This document shows positions 1-5,663 of a DNA stretch of 9,959 bases, in pieces; the first letter of the stretch is position 1; each line of letters opens with the position of its first letter. The translations under genes were made by a program, and so were the position numbers. The notes under the pieces were generated by a model, which searched no databases, was not told where the DNA came from, and saw nothing but the letters and a program-made list of their open reading frames with translations. The stretch comes from Anaerobacillus sp. (GTDB lineage: Bacteria > Bacillota > Bacilli > Bacillales_H > Anaerobacillaceae), in NCBI GenBank assembly GCA_007120055.1, contig SKOL01000342.1:1-9959 (forward strand), written 5' to 3'.

Positions 1-68
1 GTCTTCTTCGTTCAAGCATGACAAGTTTGTTTTAAAAATCATTCTATTTGTAAAGGAGAGGTTGAAAA

Positions 69-1184
69 ATGAGTACTACTCGTGGTCTTGAAGGTGTTGT
101 TGCAACAACGTCGAGCGTAAGTTCAATTATTGATGGTGTGTTAACTTATCATGGTTTTAACATTGATGATTTAGCAGATCATGCAAGCTTTGAGGAAGTA
201 ATTTTCCTTTTATGGAACGGTCGTCTTCCTAATGAGGCTGAATTAAATCAGTTAACTGAAGATTTAGCAAGTTATGCGGAAGTTCCTCAAGGTGTCATCG
301 ACCAGATGAAGATGTATGATATTGAGAAGGTTCACCCAATGGCTGCTCTACGCACAGCTATCTCAAACTTAGGATTATACGACTCTGAGGCTGATGATCA
401 ATCTGAAGAAGCGAATAAGCGCAAAGCTCTTAAATTGCAAGCTCAAGTACAAACAATAGTGACAGCGTTTTCACGAATTCGCGAAGGAAAAGAACCAGTT
501 GCACCTCGTAAAGATTTAGGTTTTGCTGCAAATTTCCTTTACATGCTTAATGGGGAAGAGCCAGATGATATTTCAGTAAATGCTTTTAATAAAGCGTTAG
601 TTTTACACGCTGACCATGAATTAAATGCGTCGACATTTACAGCTCGTGTTTGTGTCGCAACTTTATCTGATATGTATTCTGGTGTTACTGCTGCAATTGG
701 CGCCTTAAAAGGTCCTTTACACGGTGGAGCTAACGAAAGAGTTATGGCGATGTTAATGGAAATTGGCGAAGTTGATAATGTTGAGCCTTATATTACAAAT
801 GCATTAAATAATAAAGTGAAAATCATGGGCTTCGGCCACCGTGTATATAAAGACGGAGATCCTCGTGCTAAGCACTTAAGAGAAATGTCGAAACAATTGA
901 CATCTATTACTGGTGAAACAAAATGGTATGAAATGTCTATAAAAATTGATGATATTGTAACTCGTGAAAAAGGTTTACTACCTAACGTAGATTTCTATTC
1001 TGCTAGTGTTTATCATAGTTTAGGAATTAAGCATGACTTGTTTACACCAATTTTTGCAATTAGTAGAATGTCAGGATGGATTGCACATATTTTAGAGCAA
1101 TTTAGTAACAACCGATTAATTAGGCCGCGTGCGGAATATATCGGACCTGATAAACAAGTTTATGTACCAATGGACCAGCGTTAA
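69..1184 (+). CDS. citZ: Citrate synthase (TCA cycle entry enzyme)
   Basis: Condenses acetyl-CoA with oxaloacetate to citrate in the cytoplasm. The 371-residue length matches the short Bacillus-type enzyme (B. subtilis CitZ is about 372). Visible active-site motifs are the LHADHELNAST helix (about 180-190), PLHGGANE with catalytic His218, GFGHRVYK with His257, the DPRA arginine at 266, and NVDFYSA with catalytic Asp309; the C-terminal RPRAEYIG substrate arginines are also present. The start is supported by AAGGAGAGG at 53-61, seven bases before the ATG. Only 68 bases lie upstream, so the main promoter and any CcpA/CcpC sites known for B. subtilis citZ are outside the window or not recognisable here. 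It heads the citZ-icd-mdh group, with a structured 183-base gap before icd. Nothing in it looks damaged. Confidence 0.97.
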   Translation: MSTTRGLEGVVATTSSVSSIIDGVLTYHGFNIDDLADHASFEEVIFLLWNGRLPNEAELNQLTEDLASYAEVPQGVIDQMKMYDIEKVHPMAALRTAISNLGLYDSEADDQSEEANKRKALKLQAQVQTIVTAFSRIREGKEPVAPRKDLGFAANFLYMLNGEEPDDISVNAFNKALVLHADHELNASTFTARVCVATLSDMYSGVTAAIGALKGPLHGGANERVMAMLMEIGEVDNVEPYITNALNNKVKIMGFGHRVYKDGDPRAKHLREMSKQLTSITGETKWYEMSIKIDDIVTREKGLLPNVDFYSASVYHSLGIKHDLFTPIFAISRMSGWIAHILEQFSNNRLIRPRAEYIGPDKQVYVPMDQR

Positions 1185-1222
1185 TCACATGTGTTGGGGA
1201 GATTAATCTACTAAAAGATTAT

Positions 1223-1314
1223 ATGGAGTGAAAAGCATATAAATGTTGGAGGGGGAGCTTGTAGATAAAAATATTAAGCTGCCAAAGATCATGCTTGTTT
1301 TTCACTTCTCCCAT
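1223..1314 (+). other. Nested imperfect hairpin in the citZ-icd gap
   Basis: Several inverted segments nest around one centre. GTGAAAAGCAT (1228-1238) faces ATGCTT...TTCAC (1291-1305, with a 4-base bulge), and ATGG (1223-1226) faces CCAT (1311-1314). Inside these, TTGG (1246-1249) faces CCAA (1282-1285) and AGCTT (1256-1260) faces AAGCT (1276-1280). Together they would make one long interrupted stem with a 15-base apical loop. There is no T-run directly after it, so it is not an ordinary terminator. It could be an mRNA processing or stability element that separates citZ and icd expression, or an eroded repeat. The pairing is seen; the role is inference. Confidence 0.45.
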
Positions 1315-1324
1315 TACATATATA
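1295..1324 (+). promoter_or_regulatory. Possible weak icd promoter
   Basis: TTGTTT (1295-1300) and TATATA (1319-1324) are separated by 18 bases and lie about 45 bases before the icd start. The -35 element falls in the right arm of the preceding hairpin. In B. subtilis the citZ, icd and mdh genes are reported to have internal promoters in addition to the citZ promoter, so a promoter here is plausible, but neither hexamer is near consensus. Confidence 0.25.
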
Positions 1325-1367
1325 AATTAAAACAAGAAAAAAAAGAATTTTTTAGGAGGTAATAGTA

Positions 1368-2639
1368 ATGGCAAATGGTGAAAAAATTACTGTTCAAGGT
1401 GGAGTTTTAAACGTACCTAACAATCCGGTGATTCCTTTTATCGAGGGTGATGGTATTGGACCAGACATTTGGGCTGCTGCTTCTCGTGTAATTGATGCTG
1501 CAGTAGAAAAAGCATATAATGGTGAAAAGAAAATTGAGTGGAAAGAAATATTAGCAGGTGAAAAGGCGTTTGATCAAACAGGACAATGGCTTCCAGAAGA
1601 AACATTAGAAGCAGTCCGTGAGTATATTATTGCAATTAAAGGTCCATTAACTACTCCAATCGGTGGTGGGTTCCGTTCTCTTAACGTAGCATTACGTCAA
1701 GAGCTAGATTTATATACTTGCTTACGTCCAGTTCGCTACTTCACTGGTGTACCTTCACCGGTTAAAAGACCTGAAGATACTGACACGGTAATTTTCCGTG
1801 AAAACTCTGAAGATATTTATGCAGGTATTGAGTATGAAGAAGGAACTCCTGAAGTTAAAAAGTTGATTGCGTTCTTACGTGATGAAATGGGTGCTACAAA
1901 AATTCGTTTCCCAGAAACTTCTGGTATTGGTATTAAGCCTGTATCACAAGAAGGAACTTCTCGTTTAGTTCGTGCTGCCATTGAGTATGCAATTAAAGAA
2001 GGTCGTAAAAGTGTAACGCTTGTTCATAAAGGTAATATTATGAAATTTACTGAAGGAGCGTTCAAAAACTGGGGCTATGAATTAGCAGAAAAAGAATTTG
2101 GTGATAAAGTATTTACTTGGGCTCAGTATGATGAGATTGTTGAAAAAGATGGAAAAGATGCTGCTAACAAAGCGCAAGCAGATGCAGAAGCAGCTGGTAA
2201 GATTATTGTTAAAGATGTTATTGCTGATATCTTCTTACAACAAATTCTTACACGTCCAAAAGACTTTGATGTAGTTGCAACAATGAACTTAAATGGTGAC
2301 TATGCATCAGATGCGTTAGCTGCACAAGTTGGTGGAATTGGAATTGCTCCTGGAGCAAACATCAACTATGAGACGGGACATGCAATTTTCGAAGCTACAC
2401 ATGGTACAGCTCCGAAATACGCTGGACTAGACAAAGTTAACCCTTCATCTGTATTACTTTCAGGTGAGTTAATGCTTCGTCATTTAGGTTGGAATGAAGC
2501 AGCTGACTTAATTATGAGTTCTATGGACAAAACAATCGGAAGTAAAGTTGTAACTTATGACTTTGCACGTTTAATGGATGGGGCGACAGAAGTTAAATGT
2601 TCAGGGTTTGGTGATGCATTAATTAAAAACATGGACTAA
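1368..2639 (+). CDS. icd: NADP-type isocitrate dehydrogenase
   Basis: Oxidatively decarboxylates isocitrate to 2-oxoglutarate with NADP+. The 423 residues equal the B. subtilis Icd length. Visible features are [10 protein letters not shown] (24-33), the substrate loop [13 protein letters not shown] with Ser104 (the position equivalent to the phosphorylated serine of E. coli Icd), [13 protein letters not shown] (144-156), [13 protein letters not shown] with the catalytic lysine at 221, metal-binding aspartates in NLNGDYASD (311 and 315), and HGTAPKYAG (345-353), whose Lys-Tyr pair is typical of NADP use. An Ala/Lys-rich insert near 255-280 is characteristic of Bacillus Icd. AGGAGGT at 1354-1360, seven bases before the ATG, is a near-perfect ribosome binding site and implies strong translation. 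Also called citC in B. subtilis. Confidence 0.97.
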   Translation: MANGEKITVQGGVLNVPNNPVIPFIEGDGIGPDIWAAASRVIDAAVEKAYNGEKKIEWKEILAGEKAFDQTGQWLPEETLEAVREYIIAIKGPLTTPIGGGFRSLNVALRQELDLYTCLRPVRYFTGVPSPVKRPEDTDTVIFRENSEDIYAGIEYEEGTPEVKKLIAFLRDEMGATKIRFPETSGIGIKPVSQEGTSRLVRAAIEYAIKEGRKSVTLVHKGNIMKFTEGAFKNWGYELAEKEFGDKVFTWAQYDEIVEKDGKDAANKAQADAEAAGKIIVKDVIADIFLQQILTRPKDFDVVATMNLNGDYASDALAAQVGGIGIAPGANINYETGHAIFEATHGTAPKYAGLDKVNPSSVLLSGELMLRHLGWNEAADLIMSSMDKTIGSKVVTYDFARLMDGATEVKCSGFGDALIKNMD

Positions 2640-2687
2640 AAACTTAATTGAAATCAAAAATAATATAGGCTGATTCAAATAGGGTAT

Positions 2688-2720
2688 AGACTCTGTCATT
2701 ATTAGATGTGGCGAGTCTTT
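2688..2720 (+). terminator. Weak hairpin after icd, possible partial terminator
   Basis: AGACTC (2688-2693) pairs with GAGTCT (2713-2718) across a 19-base loop and is followed by TT then CCCTTATT. The stem is short and the T-run poor, so it may only attenuate read-through from icd to mdh, or be chance. Confidence 0.25.
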
Positions 2721-2773
2721 CCCTTATTGAGTCATCCTTATCTTTTATACTTAAAAGTAACTGGTTTATAAAA

Positions 2774-2810
2774 CGTAAATATACATTCATTTATGAAACT
2801 AAAATTTACG
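2774..2810 (+). other. Inverted repeat in the mdh leader
   Basis: CGTAAAT (2774-2780) and ATTTACG (2804-2810) are exact reverse complements and end three bases before the mdh Shine-Dalgarno sequence (AGGGAG, 2813-2818). The spacer holds a smaller inverted pair, TTCAT (2786-2790) and ATGAA (2793-2797). In RNA this would put a stem directly beside the ribosome binding site, so it could tune mdh translation or protect the 5' end; as DNA it could be an operator. It is AT-rich and short, so chance is possible. Confidence 0.3.
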
Positions 2811-2826
2811 ATAGGGAGCGAGTAAA

Positions 2827-3765
2827 ATGGCAATTAAACGAAGAAAGGTTTCGGTTATTGGTGGAGGGTTTACTGGAGCAACGACTGCGCTTATGGTAGC
2901 TCAAAAAGAATTAGGTGATGTTGTATTAGTAGATATTCCACAAATGGAAAATCCGACAAAAGGGAAAGCTTTAGATATGTTAGAAGCTAGTCCAGTACAA
3001 GGGTTCGACTCTAACATAGTAGGTACTTCAAATTATGAAGATACAGCTGGTTCTGATATCGTTGTTATTACGGCAGGTATCGCTAGAAAGCCTGGTATGA
3101 GTCGTGATGACTTAGTTAATACGAACGCTGGAATTATGAAGGCTGTTACAAAAGAAATTGTAAAACATTCTCCAGACTGTTACATTGTTGTACTTACAAA
3201 CCCTGTAGATGCGATGACTTATACAGTGTTTAAAGAATCTGGTTTCCCTAAAAACCGTGTTATCGGTCAATCAGGAGTTTTAGATACAGCACGCTTCCGT
3301 ACATTTGTATCTCAAGAGTTAAATGTATCTGTGGAAGATGTAACAGGATTCGTATTAGGTGGACATGGTGATGATATGGTTCCTCTTGTACGTTACTCAT
3401 ATGCGGGTGGAATTCCATTAGAGAAACTTATTCCTGCTGAGCGTTTAGAGCAAATTGTTGAGCGTACTCGTAAAGGTGGCGGAGAAATCGTAAATCTATT
3501 AGGTAACGGAAGTGCGTATTATGCTCCGGCAGCATCTATTGTTCAGATGGTAGAAGCAATCTTAAAAGATAAAAAGCGTATTATCCCGACAATCGCTTAT
3601 TTAGAAGGGGAATACGGCTTTGAGAACTTATATTTAGGTGTTCCAACCATCATCGGTGGAGATGGAATTGAAAAAGTGATTGAGTTAGACTTAACAGATG
3701 ACGAGAAAGCATCTCTACAAAAGTCTGTTGATTCCGTAAAAAATGTTATGACAGTTTTACAATAA
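2827..3765 (+). CDS. mdh: NAD-dependent malate dehydrogenase
   Basis: Oxidises malate to oxaloacetate, the substrate CitZ needs. It belongs to the LDH-like MDH group typical of Bacillus and its 312 residues match that family. The Rossmann glycine motif [14 protein letters not shown] (8-21) is followed by VVLVDIP with Asp36, which selects NAD over NADP. Substrate and catalytic residues are visible as Arg87 and Arg93 in IARKPGMSR, Asn125 in LTNPVD, Arg156 in DTARFRTF and the proton-relay His180 in GGHGDDM. The ATG at 2827 has AGGGAG eight bases upstream and gives the expected [12 protein letters not shown] beginning. It lies 187 bases after icd with no convincing promoter in the gap, so read-through from citZ/icd probably contributes. 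A very stable hairpin follows. Also called citH in older Bacillus literature. Confidence 0.97.
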   Translation: MAIKRRKVSVIGGGFTGATTALMVAQKELGDVVLVDIPQMENPTKGKALDMLEASPVQGFDSNIVGTSNYEDTAGSDIVVITAGIARKPGMSRDDLVNTNAGIMKAVTKEIVKHSPDCYIVVLTNPVDAMTYTVFKESGFPKNRVIGQSGVLDTARFRTFVSQELNVSVEDVTGFVLGGHGDDMVPLVRYSYAGGIPLEKLIPAERLEQIVERTRKGGGEIVNLLGNGSAYYAPAASIVQMVEAILKDKKRIIPTIAYLEGEYGFENLYLGVPTIIGGDGIEKVIELDLTDDEKASLQKSVDSVKNVMTVLQ

Positions 3766-3812
3766 TTAAAGTATAACGTCGTCACTAGATTTAATAAAAA
3801 GCACTTATAAAA

Positions 3813-3852
3813 AAGTAGAAATCCGGTTTTCATAATAACCGGATTTCTACTT
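3813..3852. terminator. Perfect 16-bp hairpin after mdh
   Basis: The arms AAGTAGAAATCCGGTT (3813-3828) and AACCGGATTTCTACTT (3837-3852) are exact reverse complements around an 8-base loop, 48 bases past the mdh stop. On the plus strand the stem is followed by ATAATATA, not a T-run. On the minus strand it is followed by a T-run (the complement of 3808-3812 plus the end of the arm), so as an intrinsic terminator it is better formed for antisense transcription. It probably still protects or ends the mdh message. No minus-strand gene is seen nearby. Confidence 0.75.
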
Positions 3853-3933
3853 ATAATATAAGTAGTGGGTTTTACATTTATAATTAATAAAAGTTTAGCT
3901 TGAAAATGCGTTCTACAATGTTTTTAGTCTAAA

Positions 3934-3948
3934 ATGTAAGCGCTTTAA
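3934..3948 (+). promoter_or_regulatory. Catabolite-responsive element (cre, CcpA site)
   Basis: The 15 bases ATGTAAGCGCTTTAA match the Bacillus cre consensus WTGNAARCGNWWWCA at 14 of 15 positions, missing only the C near the end, and contain the palindromic core AAGCGCTT. It lies 169 bases after mdh and 135 bases before the MaoC-like gene. I see no convincing -35/-10 pair beside it, so which promoter it controls is not settled; the downstream MaoC-like gene is the obvious candidate. Confidence 0.55.
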
Positions 3949-3959
3949 ATGTTTGGGGT

Positions 3960-4039
3960 TATGAGTTAATAAAGTTGTATAAAGTGTTTAATATGTAAAA
4001 GGCTTTCTATATTTAAAAGCAGCAATTCAGTAACTCATA
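3960..4039 (+). other. Long-range inverted repeat before the MaoC-like gene
   Basis: TATGAGTTA (3960-3968) and TAACTCATA (4031-4039) are exact 9-base reverse complements spaced by 62 bases. The interval contains a small hairpin, GCTTT (4002-4006) with AAAGC (4016-4020). It starts 11 bases after the cre site, so it would lie in the leader of a transcript starting upstream. It may be a structured leader or a pair of half-sites; the rest of this 317-base gap shows no gene. Confidence 0.3.
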
Positions 4040-4082
4040 CTTCTAAACTAATACATCACAAGATGAGGAAAGAGGGGTTAAA

Positions 4083-4562
4083 ATGCTAAACAAAAAGCGA
4101 CGTTTAGGTAGAAATATTAATGCTATTAAAGTAGGAGAAAAATTAGAGTTAACTAAGAAGGTTGAAGATAAGGATATTTTATTATATTTAGGGCTCACTG
4201 ATGATGCTAATCCACTTTTTATACAACATGATTATGCATCGCAAACTCCGTTTAAAAAGCCAATTGTCCCTCATATTATGATTACAGGTTTTATAACTGG
4301 AGCAATTTCAAAGTACTTACCAGGGCCCGGAAGTTCAATTGTTAATCAAAATTTACATTTCCCTAAGCCACTATATCATTACGGATCGATTAAATTACTT
4401 TTGGAAACGTTAATTGTTGACGAAGCTAAACATTATATAGAATTAAAGGTTGAAGGAACCGATGAATTTGATAACGTTGTTGTTGAAGGGACAATCGGAA
4501 TTTGTCCACCACATGAGCTTAAGCCAATTGCATATAAAACAGGTACATTCGAAAATTTTTAA
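4083..4562 (+). CDS. MaoC-like hot-dog-fold protein, possibly non-hydratase
   Basis: 159 residues with the single hot-dog architecture of MaoC/PhaJ-type (R)-specific enoyl-CoA hydratases. The stretch YLGLTDDANPLFIQHDYA (35-52) followed by TPFKKPIVPHIMITG aligns with the family's SGDxNPxH...F..PIVHGM signature. The catalytic aspartate is kept (Asp41) and so is the Asn-Pro pair, but the catalytic histidine position is Phe46 and the second conserved histidine of IVHGM reads Pro63-His64. The C-terminal half (about 85-142) supplies the remaining strands. No signal peptide or membrane segment is visible. The ATG follows AGAGGGG (4071-4077) by five bases. It sits alone between mdh and phoP, under a possible CcpA site. 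Acyl-CoA or acyl-ACP binding is the family expectation; true hydratase activity is doubtful. The exact function is unknown. Confidence 0.8.
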   Translation: MLNKKRRLGRNINAIKVGEKLELTKKVEDKDILLYLGLTDDANPLFIQHDYASQTPFKKPIVPHIMITGFITGAISKYLPGPGSSIVNQNLHFPKPLYHYGSIKLLLETLIVDEAKHYIELKVEGTDEFDNVVVEGTIGICPPHELKPIAYKTGTFENF

Positions 4563-4592
4563 TCATTAAAAAAGTTGATATCATAAAATGAG

Positions 4593-4706
4593 GCTGACTT
4601 AATAGTATCTCTTTCCCTCTTAATCAATGCTATAATTAGAAGCATGTGTATAACATTGTGCTCAATCTAGCTAGAGGCAAACGGTGCTAACATGTCAGCT
4701 TTTTTT
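4593..4706 (+). terminator. T7 tract with distant stem, possible terminator
   Basis: GTCAGC (4694-4699) is followed directly by seven T (4700-4706). Its exact complement GCTGAC is at 4593-4598, 31 bases after the MaoC-like stop, giving a stem with a loop of about 95 bases. An alternative local pairing is AAGC-ATGT (around 4639-4647) with ACAT...GCTT, interrupted by GTCA. Either would end the MaoC-like message or attenuate a transcript from the extended -10 promoter. A perfect 10-base palindrome, TCTAGCTAGA, lies inside at 4666-4675. The large loop makes this uncertain. Confidence 0.35.
4628..4636 (+). promoter_or_regulatory. Extended -10 promoter upstream of phoP
   Basis: TGCTATAAT is a perfect extended -10 (TGN plus TATAAT), a strong sigma-A signal in Bacillus that can work without a good -35. 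No good -35 is seen 17 bases upstream. The start would be near 4643, about 300 bases before phoP, so the leader would run through the T7 tract and the two hairpin repeats below. Confidence 0.45.
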
Positions 4707-4710
4707 GTAT

Positions 4711-4761
4711 GAAAGTTGGTTTGTTGGTTAGGACATCCGCCCCGACTTTTCATGTTAGATG
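4711..4761 (+). repeat. Hairpin repeat B, copy 1
   Basis: GAAAGTTGG (4711-4719) can pair with CCGACTTTTC (4742-4751), with one T-G wobble and one bulged T, and is followed by TTAGATG (4755-4761). The same order of parts (GAAAGTTGG, TTAGG, a C-rich run, CCGACTTTTC, TTAGATG) recurs at 9693-9738 before polA, with an 8-base length difference in the loop. The wobble is only allowed in plus-strand RNA, which hints at that reading direction. Confidence 0.6.
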
Positions 4762-4773
4762 CCGCCATGAGGG

Positions 4774-4868
4774 TTTTGTATGAAAAAAGGCTGGTGCTTT
4801 TGCGAACGAACGTCTGAGATTCGTATGAAGGTCAAGGTGAAGTGAGGGAAAGCACCAGCCTTTTCCAT
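4774..4868 (+). repeat. Leader motif plus long-stem hairpin repeat C, copy 1
   Basis: The motif TTTTGTATGAAAA (4774-4786) leads into a perfect 16-bp stem: AAAAGGCTGGTGCTTT (4785-4800) with AAAGCACCAGCCTTTT (4849-4864), closing a 48-base core. The core (4801-4848) aligns without gaps to the core of the second copy at 7480-7527 with 29 of 48 identical positions, including ATTCG, GAAG and the GAAG-GAG end. The stem sequences of the two copies differ but each remains self-complementary. It lies in the phoP leader, 72 bases before the phoP start. It may act as a terminator-like or stability structure, or be a mobile repeat. Confidence 0.7.
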
Positions 4869-4896
4869 TTAATAAGATATAAACTGAAGATTAGTA

Positions 4897-4902
4897 TATA
4901 AT
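4897..4902 (+). promoter_or_regulatory. Possible phoP-proximal -10 box
   Basis: A consensus TATAAT lies 38 bases before the phoP start. There is no recognisable -35 at 17 bases, so if used it would probably need an activator. I looked for the tandem TTAACA-like PhoP boxes expected for autoregulation and did not find them in this gap. Confidence 0.3.
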
Positions 4903-4940
4903 ATACATTTATAGAGGCCTGTTTTTAAGGAGGATATAAG

Positions 4941-5663
4941 ATGGGACAAAGACTATTAGTTGTAGACGACGAAGAATCAATTGTTACTTTGTTACAATTC
5001 AATTTAGAAAAATCAGGATATGAGATCATTACAGCGATGGATGGAAAAACAGCGTTTGAATTGGCGAAAAAACAATGCTTTGATCTCATTATTTTGGATT
5101 TAATGCTACCGGAAATGGATGGGTTAGAAGTTTGTAAACAATTAAGACAAAGTAAGAACAGTACACCAATCCTTATGTTAACAGCTAAAGACGATGAATT
5201 TGATAAAATATTAGGGTTAGAACTTGGTGCGGACGATTACATGACCAAACCGTTTAGCCCTAGAGAAGTTGTTGCTCGAATACGAGCAATTCTTCGTCGA
5301 GTGAACAAATCAGCTGAAGCTGCTGCGGATAACATAGAAAAAAGTGACTCGATTATAAAGTTTGGCGAAGTTGAGGTCTATCCTGAAAATTATGAAGTAT
5401 ATTGTAAAGGGAGTAAATTAGAGCTAACCCCTAAGGAATTTGAATTATTACTATATTTAGCTAGTCACAAAGGAAGAGTGTTATCGAGAGATCAGTTGCT
5501 TAATGCAGTTTGGAACTATGAGTTTGTAGGTGATACACGGATCGTTGATGTTCATATTAGTCACTTAAGAGAGAAAATAGAACCGAATACGAAAAAACCA
5601 ATTTACATAAAGACGATTCGAGGGCTTGGCTATAAGCTCGAGGAGCCACAACTAAATGTATAA
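4941..5663 (+). CDS. phoP: PhoP response regulator (phosphate starvation)
   Basis: OmpR/PhoB-family DNA-binding response regulator of 240 residues, the B. subtilis PhoP length. The receiver domain (about 4-118) has the acidic pair Asp9/Asp10, phosphoacceptor Asp53 in ILDLMLP, Thr81 and Lys103 in TKPF. After a linker (about 120-137) comes the winged-helix domain (about 138-236) with LTPKEFELLLYL, the recognition-helix region DTRIVDVHISHLREKIE and the C-terminal hairpin TIRGLGYKLEEP. Phosphorylated by PhoR, it activates or represses phosphate-scavenging and cell-wall polymer genes in Bacillus. The start follows AAGGAGGA (4927-4934) by six bases. Its 3' end overlaps phoR by eight bases, so the two are co-transcribed and probably translationally coupled. 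The upstream gap is unusually long and structured. Confidence 0.96.
   Translation: MGQRLLVVDDEESIVTLLQFNLEKSGYEIITAMDGKTAFELAKKQCFDLIILDLMLPEMDGLEVCKQLRQSKNSTPILMLTAKDDEFDKILGLELGADDYMTKPFSPREVVARIRAILRRVNKSAEAAADNIEKSDSIIKFGEVEVYPENYEVYCKGSKLELTPKEFELLLYLASHKGRVLSRDQLLNAVWNYEFVGDTRIVDVHISHLREKIEPNTKKPIYIKTIRGLGYKLEEPQLNV

Noticed and set aside
2708..2899. Plus-strand open frame of 63 codons across the mdh start
   Set aside because: It overlaps the mdh beginning in another frame, has no ribosome site, and its protein has no recognisable features.
3597..3833. Minus-strand open frame of 78 codons across the mdh end
   Set aside because: Antisense shadow of mdh and its hairpin; no ribosome binding site or family resemblance seen.
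4563..4940. PhoP boxes for phoPR autoregulation
   Set aside because: I looked for tandem TTAACA-like hexamers at about 11-base spacing and found none; the single TTAACA at 7646 before hflK is not enough.
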